DNA of 63,497 bases from Methylobacterium sp. UNC378MF (GCF_900103195.1 NZ_FMWU01000033.1:1-63497), one strand, 5' to 3'. Positions 26,992 through 39,314 are shown, numbered from the stretch's first letter. Notes: a model not told the origin generated them from the sequence alone. Program-made: numbers and translations.

Positions 26992-28332
26992 GTGTCTGCC
27001 ACGGCTCTCCCCGTCCTCGCCTTCCGGCGCCTCCGGGCCTTGCGCAGCGGCCCCCAGCGGGCGGCCCTCATGGTCTTCGCGATCCGCGTGGGCTCCGCCG
27101 GCTTCGCCTACGGCGCCCAGGTCCTCGCGGCGCGGCTTATGGGCTGGGACGCCTACGGGATCTTCGCCTCGGTCTGGGTCTGGACCGCGATGCTCGGCCA
27201 CACCCTGACCCTCGGCCTGTCGCAGGGCGCCTGCCGGTTCGTGCCGGGCGATCAGGCCCAGGGCGATCTCGACCTCGCGCGCGGCTACATCCGGGCCGGT
27301 GCCCTCGTGACCGGCGGTGCGGCCCTCGCCATCGCGGGACTCGGCGCGGCCCTGCTGATGCTCGAGCCGGACCTGTTCGCCCCGGCCTACCGGGCACCGA
27401 TCGCGGTCGCGCTCTGCGTGATGCCGCTCTTCGCGCTGCAGGATTACCTTGAGGGCGTGGCGCGCAGCCAGAACTGGGTCGGGCTGGCCATCGCGCCGCC
27501 CTACCTCCTGCGCCAGACGCTGATGATGGCCTGCATGGTCGCCGCGATACTGCTCGGGGCGCCCCCCCGCGCCGAGGTGGCGATGGGCTGCATGCTGATC
27601 GCCGCCGCCCTCGCGACCGCCCTGCAGGCCGCCCTGCTCGCCGCGCGGCTCCGGCGGGCGATGCCGGCCGGACCCCATCGCTACCGGTGGCGCACCTGGC
27701 TCGGCACGAGCCTGCCGATCGCCGCCATCGACCTCGCCAATGCCGGCTTCACCTTCGTCGACGTCATCGTGCTCGGCGCCCTGGTGAGCCCCGCGGAGGT
27801 CGGGATCTACTTCGCGGCGACGCGGATCCAGCAATTCGTCGTGTTCGTGCACTACGCCGTCAGCGCGGCGACGCTCCAGCGCTACAGCGCCGCCCGGGCG
27901 CAGGCCAACCGCTTCCTGCTCGCCGAGCTGGTCCGCCGCCAGGGCCGCATGACGGCGGCCGCGACGCTCGTGGTCGGCGGCGCGATCCTGGCCGTCAGCC
28001 CCCTGCTGCTCGCCATGTTCGGCCCGGGGCTCGGCGACAGCGTGCCGATCCTGTGCGTCCTCATCGCCGGCAGCGTCGGGGCGAGCCTGTTCGGGCCGGG
28101 CGAGGATCTCCTGACCATGCTGGGCGGCGAGCGGCTCTGCGCCGGCATCACCGTCGGGAGCCTCGTGGCCGCCGCCGGCCTCTGCCTCGCCCTGGTCCCG
28201 GCCTTCGGGACGCTCGGCGCCGCCGTGGCGGTGGCCCTCGCAACCGTGGGTCGGGCCGGGCTTCTGGCCCGGGCCGCCGGGCGGATCCACGGGTTGCCGA
28301 CGCCGGTCTGGGCCGCCGGGATGGCCCGATGA
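26992..28332 (+). CDS. Polysaccharide flippase-like membrane protein (Wzx/MATE fold)
   Basis: 446 aa with about 12 predicted membrane helices in the pattern of Wzx/MurJ-type lipid-linked oligosaccharide flippases (FAIRVGSAGFAYGAQVLAARLMG; IYFAATRIQQFVVF...YSAARAQ near residue 290). The GTG at 26992 is preferred over ATG 27070 because GGAG lies about 8 nt upstream and the first helix needs the extra residues. The stop overlaps the next gene by ATGA. It probably exports the repeat unit that carries the rhamnose made upstream. Confidence 0.82.
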   Translation: MSATALPVLAFRRLRALRSGPQRAALMVFAIRVGSAGFAYGAQVLAARLMGWDAYGIFASVWVWTAMLGHTLTLGLSQGACRFVPGDQAQGDLDLARGYIRAGALVTGGAALAIAGLGAALLMLEPDLFAPAYRAPIAVALCVMPLFALQDYLEGVARSQNWVGLAIAPPYLLRQTLMMACMVAAILLGAPPRAEVAMGCMLIAAALATALQAALLAARLRRAMPAGPHRYRWRTWLGTSLPIAAIDLANAGFTFVDVIVLGALVSPAEVGIYFAATRIQQFVVFVHYAVSAATLQRYSAARAQANRFLLAELVRRQGRMTAAATLVVGGAILAVSPLLLAMFGPGLGDSVPILCVLIAGSVGASLFGPGEDLLTMLGGERLCAGITVGSLVAAAGLCLALVPAFGTLGAAVAVALATVGRAGLLARAAGRIHGLPTPVWAAGMAR

Positions 28333-29468
28333 AGGTGGCCAGCATCGTCCGCGCGCCGTCCGACGCCGGCGTAGCGCTGACTGACGCACCGGATCCCGTC
28401 GCCTGGGATGCGCTGGTCGCGGCGAGCGCCGCCGCGCACCCGCATTTCTCGCGGCACGTCATCGACGCCCATCGGACGGCGGGTCTGCTGCCGGCCGGAC
28501 TGCGCTACGTCACAGTTCGCCGGGGGGATCGGCTCGTCGCGCTCCTGCCTTTCGTGCCGGCCCGCGACCTGTCCGGTCTCGGCGGCAAGATCCTGCGGCC
28601 GTTCCTCTCGCCCTTCGTGACCGCCACCGCACCCCTGATCGCCGGCGGCCCGGACCGAGCCGCCGACGCGCAGGCCCTGGTGGCCGGCCTCGAAGCCGCC
28701 TCCGCCGGCCGCGCCTGGCGCTGGCCGCTGCTGGCGACCGGGGCGGGTGGCGTGCCGGAGATGCTGGCGGCGATGCGCGGGCGCGGCTGGGCGGTCGGCA
28801 CGGTGGCGGCGTTCGAGCGCCCGGTCATGGACCGGCGCGCCGATCATGCGGCGTTCCTCGCCGATCATCCCAACCGGGCCCGCTTCAAGGATCTGCGCCG
28901 CCGGGCGCGCCGTCTGGCGGAGATCGGAGCCGTCGCACATGTGAGCGCGACGGGCGGCGCGGACCTCGACCGCCTCGTCACGGCGTTCCTCGATCTGGAG
29001 CGCGCCGGCTGGAAGGGGCAGGCCGGCACCGCCATGGCCTGCCGGCCCGAGAGCGCCGCGCTCGCCCGCGTCCTGTTCACCGCGGCCGCCGGCCCGGTCG
29101 GGATCCGGGCCGACGCGCTGACCCTCGACGGGCGGCCGGTCGCCGTCAGCCTCGCTCTGGTCACCGGCGGCACCGCAACCCTGCTGAAGACCGCCTACGA
29201 CGAGGATCTGCGCAGCCATGCCCCGGGCCTCCTGCTGGAGGACGAGATCGTGCGGGCCTGCCACGAAACCGGCTTCGCCGACCGGCTCGATTCGGCCACG
29301 CTCGAAGGATCGGTCCTGGAAGGCCTCTACCGCGACCGCCATCCGGTCGCCGAGATCATCGCCGTCCCGCCCGGTCGGCAGGTCATTTCCCTGGAACGGC
29401 GCCTCCGGCTCGCCCGGTTCGAGCGGGAGGCCCGCGCCGCCGCCAAGCGGGCCCTCCGGCGGCGCTAG
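28329..29468 (+). CDS. CelD/BioF2-like GNAT acetyltransferase (Acetyltransf_6)
   Basis: 379 aa with two GNAT-like halves. The second half has the typical FLDLERAGWKGQAGTAM, LFTAAAGPVGIRADALTLDGRPVAVSLALVT and TLLKTAYDEDLRSHAPGLLLEDEIV series. Relatives occur in cellulose and exopolysaccharide clusters and are thought to acylate sugars or transfer acyl groups. ATGA overlap with the flippase gene makes it the last gene of the opgC-to-acetyltransferase unit. A GGATTCCGGTCC hairpin follows the stop. Confidence 0.88.
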   Translation: MKVASIVRAPSDAGVALTDAPDPVAWDALVAASAAAHPHFSRHVIDAHRTAGLLPAGLRYVTVRRGDRLVALLPFVPARDLSGLGGKILRPFLSPFVTATAPLIAGGPDRAADAQALVAGLEAASAGRAWRWPLLATGAGGVPEMLAAMRGRGWAVGTVAAFERPVMDRRADHAAFLADHPNRARFKDLRRRARRLAEIGAVAHVSATGGADLDRLVTAFLDLERAGWKGQAGTAMACRPESAALARVLFTAAAGPVGIRADALTLDGRPVAVSLALVTGGTATLLKTAYDEDLRSHAPGLLLEDEIVRACHETGFADRLDSATLEGSVLEGLYRDRHPVAEIIAVPPGRQVISLERRLRLARFEREARAAAKRALRRR

Positions 29469-29486
29469 ACGGGATTCCGGTCCCGT
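29469..29486 (+). terminator. Weak hairpin after the glycan-modification unit
   Basis: ACGGGA (29469-29474) pairs with TCCCGT (29481-29486) around TTCCGG. There is no T tract, so this is only terminator-like. Confidence 0.3.
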
Positions 29487-29738
29487 GTCCGCGACCTGTC
29501 GCACGATGGGGCCGGCGCTGCGGTCCGGACGACGCGCGCCCGCTCGCGTGCGGGCTCAGGCTGCAGGGCCGCTGCCGCACCCTGTCCTTGCGGGGCCGTA
29601 TCGCGGAGCCCGAGAGCCAGACCCGCCGAGGCGTCACGCCCTGGTGCAAGGATGGGTCTGGATCGCCCGCCTCAGGCGTGCCCCTCCGGGTCCGGGCTCG
29701 CCGGCGGCGCATCGGGACGGCGTCGCCGGATCGGCCGG

Positions 29739-30023
29739 TCAGCGGCTCCGATACGGACCGTCGCCCTGCACCTGATCGTAGACGCCGTGCCCGGTCCGGG
29801 CCCGATAGGCGCGGCCGGCGATCGCACCGGGCGTCGGCGGCGTGCCCGGCTGGGCGAAACTCGTCTCCGGCCGATAGGCTGGCCCCCAGCCGATCTCCTC
29901 GTCACCGGCGGGATCCTTGCCGGGGAAGCCTGTGACGTATCCCGTGCTCTGGGCAAGGGCCGGCCCGGCGACGAGCCCCAGCACGAGCGCGAGGGCGCAG
30001 CGGCCCGTTGTTCTGGATGGCAT
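29739..30023 (-). CDS. Small secreted hypothetical protein
   Basis: 94 aa from ATG 30023. The signal peptide GRCALALVLGLVAGPALAQ is followed by a short hydrophilic mature part (GYVTGFPGKDPAGDEEIGWGPAY). No family recognised. The open frame extends 54 nt further, but the signal peptide fits ATG 30023. Confidence 0.55.
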   Translation of the reverse strand: MPSRTTGRCALALVLGLVAGPALAQSTGYVTGFPGKDPAGDEEIGWGPAYRPETSFAQPGTPPTPGAIAGRAYRARTGHGVYDQVQGDGPYRSR

Positions 30024-30193
30024 CGGTCGTATTCTCCACGTCCGGTCCGCCGCGCGGACCATCTCGAGAGCAAACACGGGTCCGGGACGGAGGGTTTTCC
30101 GGGCGTGTACACATGCCGCGGGAGGAAGGGCAGCCGGGCCGCTCGGACCAGCGGCTGCCCGGGCGGCAAACGATGATCGCGGAGGCGGGCGTC

Positions 30194-30448
30194 ATGGACG
30201 ACTGGAAGGCGGGATTCGAGGCCGAATTGCGAGCCATGGCGATCGCAAACGGCGACGCCGCCTCGGCGCAGCTACCGGACCTGCTGCGGCGCCTGAGCCG
30301 GCATCAGGCCGGTCTCGGCGGCAACCCAGTCCTATCCCTCTATCGACGCTGGCGGATCCGGCGCCTGGGGCAGGCCGTGGCGGAGGCGCGCTGGCACGCG
30401 GAGCAGGGGCGCCTCGCCCGTCTCGGCGGCCTCGATCCGCGTCCGTGA
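30194..30448 (+). CDS. Small hypothetical protein
   Basis: 84 aa. ATG 30194 is chosen because GGAGG lies at 30181-30185 with 8-nt spacing. The protein is helical and Arg/Ala-rich (SLYRRWRIRRLGQAVAEARWHAEQGRLARLGG) and soluble. No family recognised. Convergent with the sensor kinase gene, 10 nt apart. Confidence 0.55.
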   Translation: MDDWKAGFEAELRAMAIANGDAASAQLPDLLRRLSRHQAGLGGNPVLSLYRRWRIRRLGQAVAEARWHAEQGRLARLGGLDPRP

Positions 30449-30458
30449 GCGGTTCCGG

Positions 30459-32816
<2,358 letters not shown>

Positions 32817-33006
32817 GGCCGAACCTCACCCGTGGGAAACTGTGATCCGGTTGGGGGCACCGGGCCCCCGAAGGCCCCCCCGAATCTCAGTGAATACAAC
32901 CACCTTGGGGGGGCATTTGTCCACGGATTTTTTACCATAAGGGCTTGACGGAAGCCCGGTGTGGCGCGGCCGCCCGAGAATCGATTTCTACCGATGGTTC
33001 AAGCGT

Positions 33007-35628
33007 TTAGCCGCCTCCGAGAGTCCGCGCGAGGATGTCGGCCGAGTCCCGGGAAAGGCCCGGGATCGCCTTGATCCCATTCAGCATTTCGACCGCTTTG
33101 GCGCCGCGCGATTTTTCCAGCCGACGCCATGATCCGAAGGCCGTGAGCAGCCGCGCGGCAACCTGCGGGTTGGTCGAATCCAGCGCCGCGACCGTGTCGG
33201 CCACGCGGGCGAAACCCGCCCCGTCCCGCCGCGCGAACTGGGTCGGATTGCCGAACGCGAAGCTTCCGATCAGCGCCCGGACGCGATTCGGGTTGGTCAT
33301 GGTGAAGGCCGGGTGCTGCTGGAGGCGGGCGATCCGGTCGAGCGTGCCCGGTTCCGGGATCTGCGCCTGGATGGCGAACCACTTGTCGAGGACGAGGGGT
33401 TCGTCGGCGTAGCGCGCTGCGAATTCCGCGAGCGCGGCCTCGCGGGTCTCGCCCGGAATCAGCGCCAGGGTGCCGAGGGCGGCGAGCCGGTCGGTCATGT
33501 TGGTGGCCTCGGCCAGGCGCTCGGCGGCGCGGGCGGCGCCGGCCTGGGGATCCCCGGCGGCGATCAGGTCGAGGGCGGCATTGCGGAGCGACCGGCGCCC
33601 CGCCGAGGCGGCGTCGGGGCTGTAGGGCGCGCCGGCTTCCGGCGCGAGCGCCGCGTCGATCGCCTCGAGCCGCGGCCGCAGAGCCTGGCCGAGCCGCGCG
33701 CGCAGGGCGAACCGCGCCCGGTGGATCGCGTCGGGGTCGACGTCGGCCGGCACGGCGTCGGCGGCCTCGCCCTCGCTGGGCAGGGCCAGGACCAGCGCCG
33801 CGAAGGCCGGATCGGCCAGGGCCTCACCGTCGAGGAAGCGGCCGAGCGCCGCCGCGAAGGCCTCCGTCCGGTCGGCGTCGGGATCGAGGATCAGCCGCAG
33901 CGCCACATCCTGCGCCGCCTGCCAGCGGTTGAACGGGTCGCTGTCCTGCGCGAGGAGCCGCATCCGCTGTGCGTCGCTCAGGGTGAGGTCGAGCTTCACC
34001 GGCGCGGAGAAGTCGCGCAGGAGAGAGGGCACCGGCTCCTCGGCGACGGACTCGAACACGATCGTGCTTTCGGGCCGGTCGAGCACGTAGACGCCGTCGC
34101 GCATGTCCGGACAGGTCGCGCCGGTGAGCGGCCCGGACGCCCCGACGAGGCCGAGGGCCACGGGGATCACCAGAGCCGGCCCGTCGGATTCCGCGGTGCC
34201 GGGCAGGCTCTGGGCGAACCGGAGGCTGTAGCGCGCGGCCGCCCGATCGTAGGCGGCCGTGACCGCGAGGCGGGGTGTGCCGGGGCGCTCGTACCAGCGG
34301 GCGAAGGCGTCGAGGTTCCGTCCCGTCACCGCCGCGAAGGCCGCGAGGAAATCCTCCACGGTGGCGGCGCACCCGTCATTGTCGGCGAAGTAGCGGTCCA
34401 TGCCGGCCCGGAAGGCCTCGGGGCCGATCAGGGTCCGCAGCATCCGGACGATCTCGGCGCCCTTGTCGTAGACGGTTGCCGTGTAGAAGTTGTTGATCTC
34501 GGCATAGGCCCGCGGCCGCACCGGATGCCGCAGCGGCCCGGCATCCTCGGGAAACTGGCGCGCCCGGAGGGACCGCACCTCGGCGATGCGGTGCACCGGC
34601 CGGGAGCGCATGTCGGAGGAGAATTCCTGGTCCCGGAAGACCGTGAGGCCCTCCTTCAGGCAGAGCTGGAACCAGTCCCGGCAGGTGACCCGGTTGCCGG
34701 ACCAGTTGTGGAAGTACTCGTGGGCGATGATCGCCTCGATCGCGGCGTAATCGCCGTCCGTCGCCGTCTCCGGGCTGGCCAGCACGTATTTGTCGTTGAA
34801 GATGTTGAGGCCCTTGTTCTCCATGGCGCCCATGTTGAAGTCGGACACCGCGACGACGTTGAACACGTCGAGATCGTAGGCGCGGCCGAAGGCGGTCTCG
34901 TCCCAGGCCATCGAGCGGATGACGGCGTCGAGGGCATAGCCCGCGCGGTCCTCCTTGCCCGGCTCGACATAGACCGCGCAGGTGACGGGACGGCCCTCCA
35001 TCGTGGTGAAGGCGGTCTCGACCTTTCCGAGCCGGCCGCCCACCAGGGCGAACAGGTAGGCCGGCTTCGGGTGCGGATCGTGCCAGGTGGCGAAGTGGCG
35101 GCCGGGGCCGGCATCGCCGGTCCCGACGCAATTGCCGTTGCCGAGCAGGACCGGCGCCTCGGCCCGGTCGGCCTCGATGCGCGTGGTGTAGACCGACAGC
35201 ACGTCGGGCCGATCGAGGAAGTAGGTGATCCGGCGGAAGCCGTCGGCCTCGCACTGGGTGCAGTAGACCCCGTTCGACCGATAGAGGCCCATCAGCTTTG
35301 TGTTGGCGGTCGGATCCACCTCGGTGACGAGCCGCAGCGAGAAGGGTTGCCGCGGCGGATCGCGGAGCACGAACCCCGAAGGGGATGCCGTGTAGGCCTC
35401 GGGCGCGAGCGGCGCGCCGTCGAGGTCGGCGGAGACGAGCCGCAGGTCGTCGCCATCGAGGGTGAGAAGCGCCCCCGTCACGCCCGCCGGGTTCGGCCGC
35501 AGCGTCAACGTCGCGTCGATCCGGGTCGCGTGCGGGTCGAGGCGGATGTCGAGGGCGACGCGATCGATCAGGTAGTCGCTGGGCCGGTATTCCTCGAGGC
35601 GGATCAGCGGCGGCGTCTCGGTGCGCAT
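33007..35628 (-). CDS. pepN: Aminopeptidase N (M1 family zinc metallopeptidase)
   Basis: 873 aa, the usual length. The exopeptidase motif GAMENKG precedes the zinc-binding HEYFHNWSGNR with H303, E304 and H307. The C-terminal helical domain of the alphaproteobacterial PepN type (TNPNRVRALIGSFA...NPTQFARRDG) is complete. It is a cytosolic enzyme removing N-terminal residues from peptides. ATG 35628 is chosen over GTG 35637 because GGAG lies 8 nt upstream of it. Confidence 0.95.
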   Translation of the reverse strand: MRTETPPLIRLEEYRPSDYLIDRVALDIRLDPHATRIDATLTLRPNPAGVTGALLTLDGDDLRLVSADLDGAPLAPEAYTASPSGFVLRDPPRQPFSLRLVTEVDPTANTKLMGLYRSNGVYCTQCEADGFRRITYFLDRPDVLSVYTTRIEADRAEAPVLLGNGNCVGTGDAGPGRHFATWHDPHPKPAYLFALVGGRLGKVETAFTTMEGRPVTCAVYVEPGKEDRAGYALDAVIRSMAWDETAFGRAYDLDVFNVVAVSDFNMGAMENKGLNIFNDKYVLASPETATDGDYAAIEAIIAHEYFHNWSGNRVTCRDWFQLCLKEGLTVFRDQEFSSDMRSRPVHRIAEVRSLRARQFPEDAGPLRHPVRPRAYAEINNFYTATVYDKGAEIVRMLRTLIGPEAFRAGMDRYFADNDGCAATVEDFLAAFAAVTGRNLDAFARWYERPGTPRLAVTAAYDRAAARYSLRFAQSLPGTAESDGPALVIPVALGLVGASGPLTGATCPDMRDGVYVLDRPESTIVFESVAEEPVPSLLRDFSAPVKLDLTLSDAQRMRLLAQDSDPFNRWQAAQDVALRLILDPDADRTEAFAAALGRFLDGEALADPAFAALVLALPSEGEAADAVPADVDPDAIHRARFALRARLGQALRPRLEAIDAALAPEAGAPYSPDAASAGRRSLRNAALDLIAAGDPQAGAARAAERLAEATNMTDRLAALGTLALIPGETREAALAEFAARYADEPLVLDKWFAIQAQIPEPGTLDRIARLQQHPAFTMTNPNRVRALIGSFAFGNPTQFARRDGAGFARVADTVAALDSTNPQVAARLLTAFGSWRRLEKSRGAKAVEMLNGIKAIPGLSRDSADILARTLGGG

Positions 35629-35762
35629 TCGGCTCACTCCGGGTGCGGGATCGGCCCGTTCTGGTCCCTCGGAGCGCGCGGCGCAACGATCGAAGCCGCC
35701 GAAGCGGCCTGCGCGAGACCCTCAGCGCGCGGCGCGGCCGAGAGCGTTGGGGCCGGCCCCGC

Positions 35763-36935
35763 TCAGACGCCCGGGATCGGACGGCGTGCCGGCACCAGCG
35801 GCCGGTCGAGGCCGACCCTGTCGAGCAGGGCCGACAGCCGCGACCGGACGAACGGCTCGGCCCAGCGCATGACGGCGAAGCTCAGCGTCAGCATGGCTCC
35901 GCATGCGACCAGAAGGACGGGGTAGGGCGGCAGGCCGGCCGTGACGAGGCGGTGAATCAGGGCGGCGCCGTTGACGTTGTGCAGGAGATAGAGCGGGTAG
36001 GTCATCAGCCCCAGCCGGCGGGCCAGCAGGCACCCCCGCGCGCCCAGCCGGTCGCGGAGCCACGCATTGCCGCGCACGCTGGCCGCGATCATCAGGACGC
36101 AGCCCGCGAAGACGAGGCGTGGAACCAGAGGGGACTCGCTCCGGCCCATCTGGGCCAGAAACGACTGGGACGTGTCGCCGACCTCGATCAGCGCGCCCAC
36201 CGCACAGAGGGCGATCACGCACAGGCGGCCGGCCGTCGCACCCTTGATCAGCGACAGCCACAGGAAGACGCCGAGCGCGAAGAAGCAGCCATGGCGCAGG
36301 AGCGTCAGTTCGGCGAGGCGCGTTGCAGCCACAGCGGTGAGGCCCGGGATCGCGAGGGTCGCGATCCAGAACAGGGCGCTGGCGCCGCCCAGCGCGGCGC
36401 AGACCGAACCGACGCTCCGGTACCGCCCGCACAGCAGCAGCATGAAGACGAGGCCGTAGAAGGCGATCTCCACGCCCAGGGTCCAGTAGACGCCGTCGAT
36501 CCACGGCTCGACCGGGACGAAGAGCGCGCTGTCGAGATAGGCACGCAGCAAATGCCGGCTCGATCCCATGCGGCCGATGGCGAGCGAGACGAGGACGGTC
36601 AGCGTGGCGCAGATCCAGACCGCGGGCACGAGACGCAGGAGGCGGCTTCGCAGGAATGCGCGCGCGGTCGCGTGCTCGGCCGAGTAGGCGATCACGAAGC
36701 CCGAGATCACGAAGAACAATTCGACCCCGATCCATCCGAACCAGGTCCAGGCGAACAGACCCGGATAGGCCGCGGCACCTCCGAGGGCGCGCCCGGCCGT
36801 CGAGAGCGGCGCCTGCCACGCATAGGCCCCGAGATGGAAGATCATGACCAGCATCGCGGCAAGGAATCGCGCCGCATCGAGGCCGATCAGCTGTGCATCA
36901 TGCCGGCTGCGCTCGAGACCCTGCACCATCATCAC
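35763..36935 (-). CDS. Acyltransferase-3 family membrane protein (OafA/YrhL type)
   Basis: 390 aa with about ten membrane helices. The family start is LIGLDAARFLAAMLVMIFHLGA with the conserved helix-end histidine, followed by GWIGVELFFVISGFVIAYS and FLRSRLLRLVPAVW. The YWTLGVEIAFYGLVF motif is typical. Such proteins O-acylate exported glycans or lipids. The substrate is unknown; it may act on the rhamnose polysaccharide or on cellulose made nearby. Start context is weak: three ATGs lie in a row at 36927-36935. Confidence 0.88.
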   Translation of the reverse strand: MMMVQGLERSRHDAQLIGLDAARFLAAMLVMIFHLGAYAWQAPLSTAGRALGGAAAYPGLFAWTWFGWIGVELFFVISGFVIAYSAEHATARAFLRSRLLRLVPAVWICATLTVLVSLAIGRMGSSRHLLRAYLDSALFVPVEPWIDGVYWTLGVEIAFYGLVFMLLLCGRYRSVGSVCAALGGASALFWIATLAIPGLTAVAATRLAELTLLRHGCFFALGVFLWLSLIKGATAGRLCVIALCAVGALIEVGDTSQSFLAQMGRSESPLVPRLVFAGCVLMIAASVRGNAWLRDRLGARGCLLARRLGLMTYPLYLLHNVNGAALIHRLVTAGLPPYPVLLVACGAMLTLSFAVMRWAEPFVRSRLSALLDRVGLDRPLVPARRPIPGV

Positions 36936-37539
36936 CGGCTCCGCCGACCAGAACCGATCTGATCCTTCGCTCCGCGTACACCCGCACCGTCGTACCGCGG
37001 CTACATCTTGCTGGGTAAGGCACTCACCTCTTTCGGGCGACGCGCCGCGTCATCGCCGGATCAGGAGGTCCGGCCGGGAACGACCGGGCACGGCAGACGC
37101 GCGCAGATGCGGACCGGCCGGCTTGCTTCGACCGCTCTTGGGGCGCGCAGCCTCGAGGCCCGGGCCGGCGGCTGTCCGAGATCTTGAGCTGCGCGCGGCC
37201 GGGAGCGGGCCGAGTGACCCTCGAGCGCCTATGCTGGAGCCGCCCGCCGATGGGCGGTCCCTGAGGATCGTGGAAGCAACCGCGATCCGTGCACTGACGC
37301 AGGGCACGCCTCCTCGCGCCGGATCCCCGGCAGCGATATCCGCCACAATGACCCGAACCGGGCGCGGGGCATCGACGGCCCCCGAAGGTGCCGGGGTCCC
37401 GCCCGGTTCCGGTCCGGCGCCCCCTCTCCGAAGCAGGCCTTCCGCGCCCGGCCCGCGGCGGCCATCTGGCTGGCTGCGCGGTCGTGCCCTAAGGGGGCGC
37501 GGCCAGTCGCAATCAGCCGTCCGCAGGGCGGGGGAGGTC
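36936..37539. other. Intergenic, no gene seen
   Basis: About 600 nt between divergent genes. No credible coding sequence or RNA gene. It ends in GGGGAGG at 37531-37537, the ribosome site of the next gene, and presumably holds both promoters. Confidence 0.5.
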
Positions 37540-38262
37540 ATGTTGTCCGTGGCGAAGCGAACGAGCGGGACCCGGATCGCACATTTCCTGCTGCTCGGTG
37601 CCAACCTCGTCCTCGTCATCGCCGGCATCGGGATGATCGCCGCCGGTGCGGAGGGCGGGGTGGCGACGACCGCGTTCTTCGGGGTGTGCGCAGCGGTCTC
37701 CATCTGGCGGTTGCGGCCCGACCTGCTCGAATCGGAAACCCGCTCGGCCGAGAGCGTGCTCGCGCAGTATCCGGGTCCGATCGTCCTGCGGGCCTCGGTG
37801 AAGAAGCTCCTGTTCCTCGCCGCCCTGTCCGCCGGTTTCGGTGGGGTCACGCTCTGGATGCTGCTGCATGAGGCGCCGCCGATGGCGATGCAGGTTCTGC
37901 TGTGGCCGGGCGTCGTGCTCTTCCTCGGCGGTGCGCCCTTCCTGATCCTCGTGGCGATCCGGGGCTCGGCGCTGCACCTCGATGGGACAGGCCTCGCGAT
38001 CGTGCAGGTCGGTCGGTCGCGGCGCATCGGCTGGCAGGCCGTGAGCGGGTTTGCGGTGGCGACCCTGCCGGGCTCGGGCCAGCGGCTGGTCGTGTTCGAC
38101 GACGCGAGCGCATGGGACACCCGCCTCGTCGCGATGAACCGCCGCCTCACCGGCCGCGGCAGCGGTCTGCCGGACAGCTATGGATTGGATCCCGAGGCCC
38201 TCGCCACCCTGCTCGCGGCCTGGCGCGCGAGCGCGGTTGAAGACGCGGCCGCAAAACCTTGA
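37540..38262 (+). CDS. Membrane protein of STM3941-like type
   Basis: 240 aa. Four predicted helices lie in two pairs (FLLLGANLVLVIAGIGMIAAG, TTAFFGVCAAVSIW; LFLAALSAGFGGVTLWML, LLWPGVVLFLGGAPFLILVAI). They are followed by a PH-like cytosolic tail with IGWQAVSGFAV and SYGLDPEALATLLAAW, the pattern of the uncharacterised STM3941 family. A strong GGGGAGG ribosome site decides ATG 37540, and the open frame upstream of it is not protein-like. Function unknown. Confidence 0.72.
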   Translation: MLSVAKRTSGTRIAHFLLLGANLVLVIAGIGMIAAGAEGGVATTAFFGVCAAVSIWRLRPDLLESETRSAESVLAQYPGPIVLRASVKKLLFLAALSAGFGGVTLWMLLHEAPPMAMQVLLWPGVVLFLGGAPFLILVAIRGSALHLDGTGLAIVQVGRSRRIGWQAVSGFAVATLPGSGQRLVVFDDASAWDTRLVAMNRRLTGRGSGLPDSYGLDPEALATLLAAWRASAVEDAAAKP

Positions 38263-38339
38263 TGGCGTCCCGATGGTCGCCGGTCCTGCGGCCCTTCGCC
38301 GGGCGCACCGGATGGCTTCAGGCCTGACGAGAATCGGCT

Positions 38340-39314
38340 CTATCGGGCCGACGGCGGCCGATAGGCTTCAGGCGGAAGGTCGCGGAAGAAGGTCTCGCCG
38401 GGCGCCTGGCCCGGTGCCGGCTTGGGTGCGATCCCGGTACCGCCGCCGTCCGTGATGTAGCGCTGGTTTCCGGCCTCCGGCAGGACGGGGGCGGGAGACT
38501 GCGGGGTCGGCGGCACGATGTAGCGCTTCTGATCGGGCGAAGCGATTGGCGGAGGAGCGGGCGGCGGCGCGACAGGCGTCTGCGGCGGGGACGGCGGCGG
38601 AGCCGGTGGTTGCTTCCGCGGCGACGGAGTCTCGGGCGTCTCCGCCTCGGCGGCGACCGGCTTGCCGGGGCGGCGGGCGACCGCCTTGGGCGCGGGCCTC
38701 CGGGGCCGGATGCGCGCGGCCGCCGACGGGAGGCGCGTTCCCGGCAGGGCGATCCGAAGACCCTCCACCGCGCGGACGAGGTCGCCGAGGCTCGCCTCGG
38801 CGGTGCGGCACAGCCGGATCCTCAGGGAGATCGCCCGGCGCCGTGCGATCGGCTCGGCCTGGAACAGCGCGGGCGGCTGCCCGCCGGAGGCGCTGTCGCT
38901 GCGGCCGCCCTCGATCCATTGCCACGCGTAGAGACAATCGGCGCCGAGGGCGATCCCGATCGGACCGTAGGCATTCCGCAGCGGCGGCCGCACCGTCATC
39001 GCCTGCCCCGGAAACCGGACGGCGATTTCCCCGGCGATCCCGAACTCGCTGGGCTTGGCCAGCCGCGGCGGGAAGGCGAGGAGCAGATCGGCGGTCTCCC
39101 GGCGCAGGGCAATCTCGGCATGGTTGCGGCCGTCGCCGCCGGCGTAGCGCAGCCGCTGATCGAACCCGTCGCGTTCGCGCGTGTCGATCACCGCGGTGAC
39201 GGCCCCGGCCCCGGGCAGCAGCAGGACGGGAGCCGGCTGCGCGGTGGCCGCGCCGCAGGCGAGGAGCCACATGACGGGGCCGAGCCGAGCAGCGAGGCTT
39301 GCGGCGCGCCTCAC
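38340..39314 (-). CDS. bcsN: Cellulose biosynthesis protein BcsN
   Basis: 324 aa from GTG 39314, which overlaps the upstream gene's stop (GTGA). A signal peptide (VMWLLACGAATAQ) precedes a BcsN-like domain (VIDTRERDGFDQRLRYAGG; YGPIGIALGADCLYAWQWIEGG; IRLCRTAEASLGDLV). The last third is Pro-rich (PAPPPSPPQTPVAPPPAPPP) with repeated RYI motifs. BcsN is an accessory gene of alphaproteobacterial cellulose operons with no established biochemical role. Last gene of the bcs operon. Confidence 0.8.
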   Translation of the reverse strand: MRRAASLAARLGPVMWLLACGAATAQPAPVLLLPGAGAVTAVIDTRERDGFDQRLRYAGGDGRNHAEIALRRETADLLLAFPPRLAKPSEFGIAGEIAVRFPGQAMTVRPPLRNAYGPIGIALGADCLYAWQWIEGGRSDSASGGQPPALFQAEPIARRRAISLRIRLCRTAEASLGDLVRAVEGLRIALPGTRLPSAAARIRPRRPAPKAVARRPGKPVAAEAETPETPSPRKQPPAPPPSPPQTPVAPPPAPPPIASPDQKRYIVPPTPQSPAPVLPEAGNQRYITDGGGTGIAPKPAPGQAPGETFFRDLPPEAYRPPSAR

